A stretch of 64,000 nucleotides of DNA. It comes from Shewanella sp. ANA-3. Lineage in GTDB: Bacteria; Pseudomonadota; Gammaproteobacteria; Enterobacterales; Shewanellaceae. The position numbers were made by a program, and so were the translations under genes. The notes under the pieces are model-generated. The model saw only the letters and a program-made list of their open reading frames with translations, was not told the origin of the DNA and ran no database searches. Of this stretch, positions 31,267 to 40,385 are shown one piece after another. The stretch lies in assembly GCF_000203935.1 (NCBI RefSeq), contig NC_008577.1, forward strand, positions 3,782,001 to 3,846,000. The letters run 5' to 3'. Each line of letters opens with the position of its first letter. The stretch's first letter is position 1.

Positions 31267-32892
31267 ATGAATGGTCTACAAATAAAACAAAAAATGTTTA
31301 TCGGCATTCTCGTGCCGCTCCTAATGCTACTGACTATCGGTTTTATCGCCATCAATATGATGGGAAAAATCGAATATGGTGTCGAACGCATCTATAACGA
31401 CCGAGTCGTCCCCCTTGATGATCTCAAAGTGATTGCCGATAAATATGCCGTGGATGTGATTGATGCGGTGAACAAGGCTAATGCCGGCGGCTTTACGGCT
31501 TCTCAGGCCATCAATGCCCTTGAAAGTGCTAAATCCACAGTCAATCAACGCTGGCAGAAATATCTATCAACTGAGCTTACCAAGGAAGAATCGCAACTCG
31601 CGCAGCAAGCTGAGCGTTTATTTACTCCCGCCAATGAACAAATAGAGCAGTTAATCACGTATCTTCGGGGATTAAATGGCGATGTGGTGCATCAACTGAA
31701 CGACAAAATATTACCTCTGTATAACGCCATCGATCCCATCAGCGGTAAAGTCTCCGAGCTGATTGATCTGCAAATTAAGATCGCCGGTCAGGAGAAAGAT
31801 GCCGTAAACGGTATTTACCAATCCTCTATTTCTATTTTTATCACCCTTGCGGGTATCGCCATGCTGATAAGCATAGTGATTGGGCTCTGGGTGAATCGCA
31901 GCGTGATGAATCCGATCCGTGATATTGTTGAAAATCTTAAGACGATACGACAAGACTCTGATCTCACCGTTAAGTTTAAAACTTTCAACGACGATGAACT
32001 CGGGCAGATCTCCACTAGCCTGACCCAAGTGATTGAACATCTGCGGGGCATTTTGCACTCAATTGCCGAAGCCGCAAATACGGTCAATAGTTCAGCCACT
32101 GAACTAAGTAGTTTTACCCAAGCAACCAATAAACGCATGCAGCAGCAACAGGCGGAAACCGAACAAACGGCAACGGCCATGAATGAAATGACGGCAACTG
32201 TTGCCGAAGTGGCTCAAAGCGCCGCAGCGGCTGCAGATTCTGCCAAGGATGCGGATAGTTATGCCGCCAACGGTAATCATATTGTGATGCAATCCATCAC
32301 CAGCATGTCGCAACTTTCGGAGCAAATTCAGAAAACGGCGCAAGTGATTGGCTTTTTATCCAATGAAAGCCAAAACATAGGTCGGGTATTGGATGTGATC
32401 AAAAGCATTGCCGAACAAACCAATCTACTGGCATTAAATGCGGCGATTGAAGCCGCCCGCGCCGGAGAGCAAGGTCGAGGCTTTGCGGTGGTCGCCGATG
32501 AAGTCAGGACATTGGCGCAGCGCACCCAAAAATCGACTCAAGAGATTGAAGCTATGATCGCCACTCTACAACAAGGTGTAAAAGAAGCGGTGAATGCAAT
32601 GGAGGTCGGTATCAATCAAGTCGATGATGCCAACGATAAGGCGAATCAAGCTGGCCAAGCGTTAAAAGAGATTGTCGCCTCCGTCGACAATATCACCGAG
32701 TTAAATACTCATATCGCCACGGCTGCCGAGGAGCAAAGCAGCGTAGCCGAGAGCATCAACCGCAGCATTATCGCCATCAGTGATATTGCCGAACACTCCA
32801 CTAACTCAGCCTTAGAGTTGAGTGAATCCGTACTTAATCTCACAAAACTTGCCAACAGTATGCGTAATCAGGTGAGTGCATTTAGGCTTTAA
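31267..32892 (+). CDS. Methyl-accepting chemotaxis protein
   Basis: A 541-residue chemoreceptor. TM1 lies near residues 11-31 and TM2 near 187-207; between them is a roughly 150-residue, helical 4HB-type periplasmic sensor domain. A HAMP domain follows (about 208-262), then the methylation helices and the highly conserved tip (IAEQTNLLALNAAIEAARAG). It ends MRNQVSAFRL and has no NWETF-type CheR-tethering pentapeptide. The start has GAGGAAAT upstream. The ligand is unknown. Confidence 0.95.
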   Translation: MNGLQIKQKMFIGILVPLLMLLTIGFIAINMMGKIEYGVERIYNDRVVPLDDLKVIADKYAVDVIDAVNKANAGGFTASQAINALESAKSTVNQRWQKYLSTELTKEESQLAQQAERLFTPANEQIEQLITYLRGLNGDVVHQLNDKILPLYNAIDPISGKVSELIDLQIKIAGQEKDAVNGIYQSSISIFITLAGIAMLISIVIGLWVNRSVMNPIRDIVENLKTIRQDSDLTVKFKTFNDDELGQISTSLTQVIEHLRGILHSIAEAANTVNSSATELSSFTQATNKRMQQQQAETEQTATAMNEMTATVAEVAQSAAAAADSAKDADSYAANGNHIVMQSITSMSQLSEQIQKTAQVIGFLSNESQNIGRVLDVIKSIAEQTNLLALNAAIEAARAGEQGRGFAVVADEVRTLAQRTQKSTQEIEAMIATLQQGVKEAVNAMEVGINQVDDANDKANQAGQALKEIVASVDNITELNTHIATAAEEQSSVAESINRSIIAISDIAEHSTNSALELSESVLNLTKLANSMRNQVSAFRL

Positions 32893-32900
32893 CACTTCTT

Positions 32901-32927
32901 CGTAGGCACAGGTTCACTGTGCCTACG
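32901..32927 (+). terminator. Hairpin after the chemoreceptor gene
   Basis: A perfect 11-bp stem CGTAGGCACAG / CTGTGCCTACG with a 5-base loop, 9 bases after the stop. There is no T-tract, so it may stabilise the mRNA end ahead of the next terminator. Confidence 0.5.
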
Positions 32928-32954
32928 ACTTCATTACTCAATACCTATCTTCAC

Positions 32955-32989
32955 AAAAATCACACCTAACAGTTTTAGGTGTGATTTTT
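32955..32989. terminator. Bidirectional terminator upstream of hmp
   Basis: A perfect 15-bp stem (32955-32969 and 32975-32989) with flanking A and T tracts isolates hmp from the chemoreceptor gene. Confidence 0.88.
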
Positions 32990-32990
32990 A

Positions 32991-33004
32991 TTGATCCAAA
33001 TCAA
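32991..33004 (+). promoter_or_regulatory. FNR/EtrA-type box upstream of hmp
   Basis: TTGATCCAAATCAA is a perfect match to the FNR consensus TTGAT-N4-ATCAA. It lies about 62 bases upstream of the hmp ATG, with a possible -10 (TATAAC, 33022-33027) after it, so FNR (EtrA in Shewanella) probably acts here. Confidence 0.7.
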
Positions 33005-33013
33005 ATGTATCTT
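33003..33013 (+). promoter_or_regulatory. Possible NsrR half-site upstream of hmp
   Basis: AAATGTATCTT differs by one base from the 11-bp NsrR half-site (AAATRCATCTT) and overlaps the FNR box by two bases. NsrR is the usual nitric-oxide-sensing repressor of hmp. No clear second half-site was found. Confidence 0.4.
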
Positions 33014-33058
33014 TAAACTTATATAACATTCATAAATAAAGCATGTTAAGGATTCATT

Positions 33059-34252
33059 ATGTTGGATAGCCGTACCATCCAAGTGATTAAAAGCACCATT
33101 CCCCTACTCGAATCTGCTGGTCCCGTACTCACTCAACATTTTTACGAACGGATGTTTAAACACAATCCTGAGTTAAAAGATGTATTTAACTTGGCACATC
33201 AGCATTCAGGCGGTCAGCCCGTAGCGCTGTTTAACGCAGTTGCGGCCTATGCCAAAAACATTGATAACTTAGGTGCACTCGGCTCGGCTGTAGAGCGCAT
33301 CGCCCACAAACACACAGGATTTTTAATCCAACCAGAACAATATGCGATTGTCGGTAGCCACCTATTGGCGACACTCAAAGAGCTGGGTGGAAAAGCCGTC
33401 ACAGAAGAAGTATTAACAGCATGGGCCGATGCCTATGGATTTTTAGCCAATATCTTTATCAATCGTGAAGCACAGATTTATCAAGAAAGTGCTCAGCAGG
33501 ATGGCGGCTGGTCTGGAGTGCGTGAATTTATCATCAGTGAGAAAAAAGCCGAGTCCTTAGAAATAGCCTCCTTTGTATTAACGCCCGTAGATGGCAAAGC
33601 GGTAAAAGACTTTATTCCAGGACAATACTTAAGCATTAAGGCGCAACATCCTAAGCTTGCCTTCGATGAAATTCGCCAATATTCGCTCTCGGATGCTCCA
33701 AATGGTCAAAGCTATCGGATCACGGTAAAGCGTGAGCTTAATGGCCAAGTATCAAATCTACTGCACGATGTACTGCAAGTCGGTGACACACTTTCAGTGA
33801 TGCCACCTGCGGGCGATTTCACTTTAGCGGTTCAAGCTGAAACACCTGTCGTATTGATTTCAGCGGGGGTTGGACAAACGCCGATGAAGAGCATGTTAAA
33901 TCAACTCTTAAAGCTTAGACATCCAAGTACAGTGACTTGGTTACATGCCTGCGAACACGGTGGAGTACACGGATTTAAATCGGCCATCAAAAACAAACTC
34001 GGCCAACATGCGAATCTTGCCAGCCATGTATGGTACAGAGAGCCGACAAAGGCTGATATGTTAGGCCAAGATTATGATTTTGAAGGCACAATGAACTTAA
34101 CCTCCGTCGCCGATAAAATCGTGGCCAACGCACATTACTATTTCTGTGGCCCGATTGGCTTTATGGCTTCAATTAAACAGCAATTACTCGCCTTCGGTGT
34201 ACCTAGCGAGCAAATGCACTATGAAGTTTTTGGCCCCCATGCCGAACTCTAA
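33059..34252 (+). CDS. hmp: Flavohemoprotein (nitric oxide dioxygenase)
   Basis: A 397-residue protein that converts nitric oxide to nitrate with oxygen and NAD(P)H. The globin domain (1-140) has Tyr29 (QHFYERMF), Gln53 (GGQPVALF) and the proximal His85 (IAHKHTGF). The FAD-binding domain includes the RQYSLSDAP segment near residue 220, and the NAD domain has GVGQTPMKSM near 278 and FCGPIGFM near 362. All key residues are present. An FNR-type box and a possible NsrR half-site lie upstream. Confidence 0.97.
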   Translation: MLDSRTIQVIKSTIPLLESAGPVLTQHFYERMFKHNPELKDVFNLAHQHSGGQPVALFNAVAAYAKNIDNLGALGSAVERIAHKHTGFLIQPEQYAIVGSHLLATLKELGGKAVTEEVLTAWADAYGFLANIFINREAQIYQESAQQDGGWSGVREFIISEKKAESLEIASFVLTPVDGKAVKDFIPGQYLSIKAQHPKLAFDEIRQYSLSDAPNGQSYRITVKRELNGQVSNLLHDVLQVGDTLSVMPPAGDFTLAVQAETPVVLISAGVGQTPMKSMLNQLLKLRHPSTVTWLHACEHGGVHGFKSAIKNKLGQHANLASHVWYREPTKADMLGQDYDFEGTMNLTSVADKIVANAHYYFCGPIGFMASIKQQLLAFGVPSEQMHYEVFGPHAEL

Positions 34253-34349
34253 GGCTGCAACGTCGTTATCAATCATCGATAATAACTCAAGCACAAAGCC
34301 ATCTTCCCGTAAGGCAAGGTGGCTTAATGCTTGTTCCATAAACGCTGAA

Positions 34350-35075
34350 CTAGGCTAACTTGTCCGCAAGATAGACAGAAGCCACCTCCTGCGCCGTTAA
34401 CATACGACTCTCGCCCGGCTTTAAGCCATCATCCAAGGTAATCTCACCGATAGAATGGCGATGCAATCCCACCACTGGATTACGGAAACGACCAAACATC
34501 CGCTTGATTTGATGGTACTTTCCTTCCCTTAACGTGACTTCTGCAATATGAGTGTCGAGGATAGTCAGCTTTGCTGGCTGTGTGGTGATATCTTCAAAGC
34601 CAAAATACATGCCCTGCGCGAATGCCGCGATATACTCCTCACTCAAAGGATTCGCTAAAGTCACCCGATACACTTTATCCACCTTTTGATCGGGCGACAT
34701 GAGCGCCTCGGACCAACGGCTATCATTGGTCAGCAGCAATAAACCCGAAGAATTTAAATCTAACCGCCCAGCAATATGCAGCTCATGGCGAGCATCACAG
34801 TCGAGTAAATCAATCACTGTGCGGTGCTCTGTGTCTTTGGTGGCACTCACTACACCAACAGGCTTGTGCAGCATTAGATAAACGGGCTTATTGGCCTGTA
34901 AGACTTGCCCATCAAATACAATATGGGAAAATTCATCCACCAGCAGATCGAGCGCTTTGGCGGGGATACCATCCACATATACTCGCTCCGTCAGCAAGAG
35001 TTCTCGCACGGCTTTACGGTGAATTTGCAGCTTAACGGCAAGATATCTGTCGAGACGACCACGTTTTGATTGCAT
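34350..35075 (-). CDS. RsuA-family rRNA pseudouridine synthase
   Basis: A 241-residue protein with an N-terminal S4 domain (LDRYLAVKLQIHRKAVRELL) and the RsuA/RluB/E/F catalytic domain. The catalytic Asp is in AGRLDLNSSGLLLLTND, and EGKYHQIKRMFGRF completes the family pattern. The presence of an S4 domain and the length point to RsuA (16S position 516), but the target uridine cannot be fixed from sequence alone. Confidence 0.9.
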   Translation of the reverse strand: MQSKRGRLDRYLAVKLQIHRKAVRELLLTERVYVDGIPAKALDLLVDEFSHIVFDGQVLQANKPVYLMLHKPVGVVSATKDTEHRTVIDLLDCDARHELHIAGRLDLNSSGLLLLTNDSRWSEALMSPDQKVDKVYRVTLANPLSEEYIAAFAQGMYFGFEDITTQPAKLTILDTHIAEVTLREGKYHQIKRMFGRFRNPVVGLHRHSIGEITLDDGLKPGESRMLTAQEVASVYLADKLA

Positions 35076-35089
35076 AACCCCACCCAGCG

Positions 35090-35710
35090 CTAAGATAAAG
35101 GTGCAATGCGATAGGCGCAGCGACGGGCGCCGTCGATGATATGCTCTTCACGGCTTACAGTAGCGATATCGGCAAATAATTGCTGGAACTGTTGCAGTTC
35201 GGAGCGGCAAAAGTTTTGGCACTTAGTTGCTGCGCTGCAAATTGGGCAGTGATTCTCAAGCAACCAGAACACGCCATCGGCTTGTTCCTGCGTCGCCATA
35301 TAGCCTTCGAGGGTTCGCAGCTCCACTAGTTTTGTTAAACGACTGGCAATATCCGTCATGCCTTGCATCGCGCTTCGATACTGCTGCATAGCGGTGTGCT
35401 CCCTATGCTCAATCAGTTTATCAAGGCCTTGATCGCCAAATATCATTTTAACGGAATCAATCAATTGCAAACTAAGCTCACTGTGGCGGTCGGCAAAGTG
35501 AGTCCGACTCAGCTCCGTTAGTCCCCAATATCGGGTTGGGCGTCCACGACCTTCGACTCTATCTTCAATATCGACATCACCCGCATCCTCTAAGGCCTGC
35601 AAATGCTGCCGAACCCCCATAGTGGTCAGGGCCAGTTCTTCCGCTAGGGTCTTCGCCGTTAAAGGACCATGCAGCTTGAGTAATTGAATAATCTTATCAG
35701 TGGTTTTCAT
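35090..35710 (-). CDS. HTH transcriptional regulator with C-terminal cysteine cluster (SufR-like)
   Basis: A 206-residue regulator. The N-terminal winged HTH is of the DeoR/ArsR type (GPLTAKTLAEELALTTMGVRQHL), with RGRPTRYW after it. The C-terminal half has a cysteine cluster CPICSAATKCQNFC followed by a further Cys in GARRCAYRI, as in SufR-like regulators that bind an iron-sulfur cluster. It is transcribed divergently from the FMN reductase gene across an AT-rich region with a dyad. SD GGAGAG is present. Cofactor and targets are inferred. Confidence 0.85.
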   Translation of the reverse strand: MKTTDKIIQLLKLHGPLTAKTLAEELALTTMGVRQHLQALEDAGDVDIEDRVEGRGRPTRYWGLTELSRTHFADRHSELSLQLIDSVKMIFGDQGLDKLIEHREHTAMQQYRSAMQGMTDIASRLTKLVELRTLEGYMATQEQADGVFWLLENHCPICSAATKCQNFCRSELQQFQQLFADIATVSREEHIIDGARRCAYRIAPLS

Positions 35711-35768
35711 ATGCGCTCTCCGCTCTTCGCCTCTGATTATCCCTCAATCGCCCACCTTTTAACAGAAT

Positions 35769-35820
35769 AAATAAAGTTTTTTATTTACTTTATCCTTTAC
35801 AAGATTAAATAAAGTAATTA
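35769..35820. promoter_or_regulatory. Candidate operator between the SufR-like regulator and FMN reductase genes
   Basis: The AT-rich divergent region contains a dyad, TTACTTTAT (35785-35793) and ATAAAGTAA (35809-35817), and a third related copy (AATAAAGT) at about 35771-35778. Location suits autoregulation by the neighbouring HTH protein. No binding data exist here. Confidence 0.45.
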
Positions 35821-35856
35821 CCTTATAAATAGTTTATAAACAAATAGGTTTACATA

Positions 35857-36471
35857 ATGAAGCTACTCATCATCAGCACTAGCCAAAGAGCTCACTCACA
35901 AAGCGCTAAAGTCGCGAGATACATAGCCGAAACCAGTTTTTTATCACCCCATAGTGTCGGTTACGACGCTATCCATCACTTAGAGCTTTGCCAGTTCAAT
36001 TTGCCATTTTGGGATGGTGAAGAGGACAACAAGGGCGAACATTGGCCTGAGATTGAACAAAGGGTAGATGCTGCGGATGCCCTGGTTTTGATTACGCCCG
36101 AATGGGGTGGAATGGCATCGCCACTGCTTAAAAACTTCCTGTTGATGTGTAGCCGTCAGGAAACCGCCCATAAGCCGGTGTTGTTGATTTCAGTTTGCAG
36201 CGGCATTAGCGGTGCCTACCCCATTGTGGAAGTCAAAATGAATGCCCTCAAAAACAATAAATTAGTGCCGATTCCCGACCATTTGATCATCCGTAATGTC
36301 GAGAATGTACTCAACGCTACGCCCCAAGGAGTGCGGGATATCGACCTCAGGGAAAGAGTGCAATACAGCCTGTTTATGTTGCACCAATACGCCCAAGCCT
36401 TGGCGCCGATACGCCAACGCCATGTTCATCAACCCTACCCCAAGCAGCAGGAATACTGCTACGGTATGTAA
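35857..36471 (+). CDS. NADPH-dependent FMN reductase family protein
   Basis: A 204-residue flavodoxin-fold protein: MKLLIISTSQRAHSQSAKVARYI at the start is the FMN-phosphate-binding loop, and VLITPEWGGMASPLLKNFL is the second conserved flavin segment. It probably reduces FMN or quinones. It is divergent from the SufR-like regulator and about 50 bases ahead of the VOC gene, so it may be co-transcribed with the latter. The substrate is unknown. Confidence 0.88.
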   Translation: MKLLIISTSQRAHSQSAKVARYIAETSFLSPHSVGYDAIHHLELCQFNLPFWDGEEDNKGEHWPEIEQRVDAADALVLITPEWGGMASPLLKNFLLMCSRQETAHKPVLLISVCSGISGAYPIVEVKMNALKNNKLVPIPDHLIIRNVENVLNATPQGVRDIDLRERVQYSLFMLHQYAQALAPIRQRHVHQPYPKQQEYCYGM

Positions 36472-36521
36472 GCAGCTTGGATGTTTATCACTCTGACTAA
36501 AATCATCACAAGGAACGCATC

Positions 36522-36938
36522 ATGATCTATTTAGAACACATCAACCTAGTCGTTGACGACATCCCCAAAGCACTCACTTTTTATCAAGCAGCCTTCCCCC
36601 ATTGGCGTGTCCGTGGCGGAGATAAAGGGACTTGGTACGGCAAGCCACGCAATTGGATCCACTTTGGCGATGATTATCAGTACATTGCCTTTAGCGATAA
36701 CGGTGAGGGCGAAAACCGTGACTTAACGGGCCATCAAATTGGCTTAGCCCATTTTGCCTTTGTGGTGAGTGATTTAGATGCCGTGATAGCAAGACTAACC
36801 CAAGCTGGTTTTCCGATAGCCAAAGATGGCATGGAAGATCCTTTCCGGCGCAATATCTACTTCTTCGATGCCCATGGCTTTGAGGTCGAGTTTGTGGAGT
36901 ATCTCAGCGATCTGCCCAGCGAACGTAATCGTTATTAA
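36522..36938 (+). CDS. VOC/glyoxalase-like protein
   Basis: A 138-residue vicinal oxygen chelate protein with two beta-alpha-beta-beta-beta units. LEHINLVVDDIPKALTFYQ starts the first, including a metal-ligand candidate His; the second includes HIGLAHFAF-like sequence and the ending FDAHGFEVEFVEYL, with a candidate Glu ligand. An AAGGAACG ribosome binding site precedes the ATG. Substrate (dioxygenase, lyase or resistance type) cannot be told. Confidence 0.85.
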   Translation: MIYLEHINLVVDDIPKALTFYQAAFPHWRVRGGDKGTWYGKPRNWIHFGDDYQYIAFSDNGEGENRDLTGHQIGLAHFAFVVSDLDAVIARLTQAGFPIAKDGMEDPFRRNIYFFDAHGFEVEFVEYLSDLPSERNRY

Positions 36939-37082
36939 GCGCTAATCCGAAGGCGACGGGATACATAAATTCAGTATTCCTCGCCTTATCCACTCCTTAG
37001 AACCAACCCTAAAAATCGTTACATTGACAGGCTAAACCGCTAAACTAGCGCACAATCAGGCTTTCCAATATTAGATAACTCG

Positions 37083-37553
37083 ATGACAACACCTTATTGT
37101 TATTCCACTACTTATATCTTAGATAAAGCGCATTTTGACGAGTGTTATACCCAGTCAGTTAAACCCGATCCCACACTCAAACCTTACTATAAGGCCATGG
37201 GGTTTGGACTCATTGGTATTGCACTGATTTTTGCGGATGTCAGCCTCTATCTGGCCTATTTCTTTGTCGGGCTCGGTGTGATTGAAGCCTTGAATGTGAA
37301 ATACAACAAAGCCTGGTGGTTGATGCGGCAGATGATGAGCAAGGCCGCTAATAATGAAGTCACGCTTATCGTGGATGAACAAGGGATTAGCACCCAGTCA
37401 CAATACGTTAAAAGCCAAATCCTTTGGACGGATATTTACCGTATTGTGCCAACGGAAAAGGGTTTTCTGATCACCCATAAAACTGGCACTAGTTATATTT
37501 CCAATCGCAGTTTAGATGAGGCCTGTAGCGCGTTTATTAAGGCAAAAATCTAA
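37083..37553 (+). CDS. YcxB-like membrane protein
   Basis: A 156-residue protein with a hydrophobic central region (GFGLIGIALIFADVSLYLAYFFVGLGV, about residues 40-66) and a C-terminal beta-rich YcxB-type domain (VDEQGISTQSQYVKSQILWTDIYRIVPTEKGF). The family has no established function. It stands alone, followed by a bidirectional terminator. Confidence 0.8.
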   Translation: MTTPYCYSTTYILDKAHFDECYTQSVKPDPTLKPYYKAMGFGLIGIALIFADVSLYLAYFFVGLGVIEALNVKYNKAWWLMRQMMSKAANNEVTLIVDEQGISTQSQYVKSQILWTDIYRIVPTEKGFLITHKTGTSYISNRSLDEACSAFIKAKI

Positions 37554-37579
37554 CCTAAACGGCACAGGCATTCAAAAAC

Positions 37580-37606
37580 AAAAAGGCTGAATCATTCAGC
37601 CTTTTT
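37580..37606. terminator. Bidirectional terminator between the YcxB and satP genes
   Basis: AAAAAGGCTGA and TCAGCCTTTTT form a stem with a 5-base loop and T-tracts on both strands. Confidence 0.9.
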
Positions 37607-37634
37607 GTTAAATACTCAACATCAATAATGACGC

Positions 37635-38204
37635 TTAAGCCTTTGCTTTTAACTCACCAATCGGCAAAATCGTGCGACCATATTCATTGTTGAGCACTTG
37701 CGCCATGGCAAAGTAAATCGCACTCGCGCCACAGATAATCCCTTCAAAACCCGCGATAGTGCCAATTAAGGCGCTGCCAGTGAAATCTCTTGCCGCCAAC
37801 AGGAAGAACAAAATGGTGAGCGAGGCAAACACAAACTGTTTCGCTCTTGGGTAGCGTAGCGAACCGACGAACATAAAAGCAGTAAAGATCCCCCACAGGG
37901 TTAAATACCATCCCATAAAGTGAGTTGGGCTCGCCGCAATTCCGGCATTAGGCATTAAAATCAGCCCGACTAAGGTTAGCCAAAATAAACCGTAGGAGGT
38001 AAATGCGGTTGTCCCAAAGGTATCACCCCGCATAAAACACATAATGCCGACAATAATTTGGCCAAGTCCGCCATAGAAAATGCCCATCGCTAAGATCATT
38101 GCATCAATCGGAAAATAGCCCGCATTGTGAATGTTCAGCAGGATAGTCGTCATACCAAAGCCCATTAAACCTAATGGAGCAGGATTCGCCAGTTTCGTCG
38201 ACAC
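37635..38204 (-). CDS. satP: Acetate/succinate transporter (GPR1/FUN34/YaaH family)
   Basis: A 189-residue inner-membrane protein with six membrane segments. The family signature is present in NPAPLGLMGFGMTTILLN near the N-terminus and SYGLFWLTL in the middle. It is likely an acetate or succinate importer with protons. It starts at GTG with GGGGA upstream. It is monocistronic. Confidence 0.92.
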   Translation of the reverse strand: MSTKLANPAPLGLMGFGMTTILLNIHNAGYFPIDAMILAMGIFYGGLGQIIVGIMCFMRGDTFGTTAFTSYGLFWLTLVGLILMPNAGIAASPTHFMGWYLTLWGIFTAFMFVGSLRYPRAKQFVFASLTILFFLLAARDFTGSALIGTIAGFEGIICGASAIYFAMAQVLNNEYGRTILPIGELKAKA

Positions 38205-38930
38205 AGGAAGTCCCCAAAAATAAATAAGTTAATCTCAGCACCTAGATACACTCTAGGTACTTATTATTTTATAAAAAGCGGCGAATTCTAGATAACTAAT
38301 AAAGAGATCACAATCAAAATATCAATACTAGACAAAAACATAAATTTATCATTAAAAATCATAATCATAATAAATATAAAATTCAATTAGACCTAAAGTT
38401 TAAAAATTAATCCAATAAGATTCAAACAACTACAAAACATCGACATAAAGAGTGCGCCACATCTGATTTATCGGTTAATTTTGCTCGACTTCAAACTTCC
38501 CATTTCCCCACCTAAAAATAACGTTAGCCCACATAGGGCTAAAGCCTAAAAAACATTAACTTCATCCTATAACGCCATCAAAGATGAGATAAGTCTAGTT
38601 TTAGACAAATTGATAACATTTAGGCGCGCGGGGCAAGGAAACTTAAGCCCTTTTAGAGAGTCTTAGAGGGAAGAGCTCAGCTTGGCGTAAGAGAGGATGC
38701 GATTGAGTGGCATTGTATGGTGGGTTCATCTTTGCAAAACAGCCCTCAACCCTCGATAAAACTGCCCATAAAATAAGCGACTTTGGCTGGCAAAAATGGC
38801 TCACCAAATTAGCGAAAAATTATTTATATCTAAAAAATAATAGCAGTGATAGATTGCTATCTGTTGACGCAGCGGCATGATGGGAAACCAGTTAGGCTGT
38901 TGTTAACTATCAATAACTAAAGGAAATAAA
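38205..38930. other. Gene-free, AT-rich stretch upstream of satP and the 78-aa ORF
   Basis: About 725 bases. Two small dyads were seen: ACCTAG (38240-38245) and CTAGGT (38253-38258), about 40 bases upstream of satP, and TTAGCCC (38524-38530) with GGGCTAA (38536-38542). No reading frame convinced me. It should hold the satP promoter and that of the small exported protein. Confidence 0.4.
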
Positions 38931-39167
38931 ATGAAAACCTTATCAGCTGTTATCACACTATCGGCACTTATGAGTTTCGCAACCTTTGCCGACGAATCGA
39001 CACTTCCTCCCGCCCCTGCAAATGATATCGCTCAACTGACAGAAGTGTGCCAACAAATGGCCTCTGAAGATCAGGTCGAAAATGCCGAGCTTAAGCAATA
39101 TGTGCTCGACTGCGTGAATGACCAGCTAACAGAAATGGGTTATCAAACCGTAAAAGAACTTAACTGA
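38931..39167 (+). CDS. Small exported protein (78 aa), unknown function
   Basis: A signal peptide (MKTLSAVITLSALMSFATFA) is followed by about 57 acidic residues with two cysteines (EVCQQ, LDCVN) that may form a disulfide in the periplasm. The start has AAAGGAAA upstream. No family was recognised. It is followed by a strong terminator at 39223. Confidence 0.75.
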   Translation: MKTLSAVITLSALMSFATFADESTLPPAPANDIAQLTEVCQQMASEDQVENAELKQYVLDCVNDQLTEMGYQTVKELN

Positions 39168-39222
39168 TCGTTTTAACTTCCTTTAGCCTATAAGCTCTTT
39201 CGGGTTTTAGCGCCTTGTCCTT

Positions 39223-39252
39223 ATGCCATTCACATTCTGAATGGCATTTTTA
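39223..39252 (+). terminator. Terminator of the 78-aa exported protein gene
   Basis: ATGCCATTCA and TGAATGGCAT with a 5-base loop are followed by a T-tract. Confidence 0.88.
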
Positions 39253-39516
39253 TTGGGCAGACAAACAGATTTGGCAAACTTTCACCTCGAAAAACACAAC
39301 AAAATAGCAACCAAAAATCAGCAACCTTAAAAACCCTAAACAAAGGTATTTTTTGCTTTTATTTTGTCTTTCAAGTGATTGCGTAATCTACATATCAGCT
39401 ATTTATATGATATCTGTATCATTTTGCATCCCTAAAGGTGAAAGCACTGTGGAATTAAGCATAAAATGCTAATCTGTTGCCTATTATCGACAGACATTAA
39501 ACCCGAACGCAAAATC

Positions 39517-40380
39517 ATGTATCGAATTCTATTTATCTTACTCGCCGCACTTAGCCTACCTTCAATAGGAATGGCGAAAGAACCGTGCGTCACTAAAGAT
39601 GAATGTATTGAAATGCGTAACTGGGATTTAGGGGTAGCGATCGGCTGGGGACAGAAGACCAATCCATTGCGAGATTTTGATGATATCCCAGTCTTCTTTA
39701 TTCCCACCGTAGCTTACTATGGTGAGCATTGGTTTTTTGATAATGGCAACTTGGGCTACAGTTTAACCGAGCAGAAGTACTTCAGCTTAAACTTAGTCAC
39801 CAGTTATAGCTTAGATAGGGCCTACTTTTACCGTTGGGATCCGTCCAATATCTTCCTAAAACGCAGTTCACAGGAAGAGGCCAGACTGCTCTCAACCAAT
39901 ACCGCCCTGAGCAGTGAGCCGGACCCCGTATTTAACTCCTTAGAATCGCGCAACTTTACCATGCTCGGCGGCGCCGAAGCCTTTATTTATAGCCCGTTAG
40001 GTGTAGTGAGATTGGCCTATACCCATGATATGTTTAATGTGCACCAAGGGTCTGAAGCGCAAATCAAATGGACCTATGGCTGGCATTTAACGCGCTGGTT
40101 GATGGATATGTCACTCGTATTCGATTGGAAGAGTACGAATGTGGTCGACTATTACTATGGTGTTCGCCCGAGTGAAAATGATTATTGGAGCCAACATTAC
40201 CATGCCGATGCAGGTTGGAATAAAGGAATAGAAATGACAGCCCGTTATATCTTAACTGATAACTGGGATATGCTGTTTGCGTTCCGCTACACACAACTTG
40301 CAGACGAAATTGCCGCCAGCCCCTTGCTCGATCAAGACTATAGCAGCACATATTTTATTGGCGCAACGTATAGGTTCTGA
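39517..40380 (+). CDS. MipA/OmpV-family outer-membrane protein
   Basis: A 287-residue beta-barrel protein with a signal peptide (MYRILFILLAALSLPSIGMA). The frame opens at 39466, but the ATG at 39517 starts the signal peptide and is preferred. Barrel-type strands run to the terminal IGATYRF, with a C-terminal Phe as BAM substrates have. MipA proteins scaffold MltA and penicillin-binding proteins in E. coli, but OmpV relatives have other roles. It is the first of a four-gene module with DUF3019, a response regulator and a histidine kinase. Confidence 0.85.
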   Translation: MYRILFILLAALSLPSIGMAKEPCVTKDECIEMRNWDLGVAIGWGQKTNPLRDFDDIPVFFIPTVAYYGEHWFFDNGNLGYSLTEQKYFSLNLVTSYSLDRAYFYRWDPSNIFLKRSSQEEARLLSTNTALSSEPDPVFNSLESRNFTMLGGAEAFIYSPLGVVRLAYTHDMFNVHQGSEAQIKWTYGWHLTRWLMDMSLVFDWKSTNVVDYYYGVRPSENDYWSQHYHADAGWNKGIEMTARYILTDNWDMLFAFRYTQLADEIAASPLLDQDYSSTYFIGATYRF

Positions 40381-40385
40381 CACTA

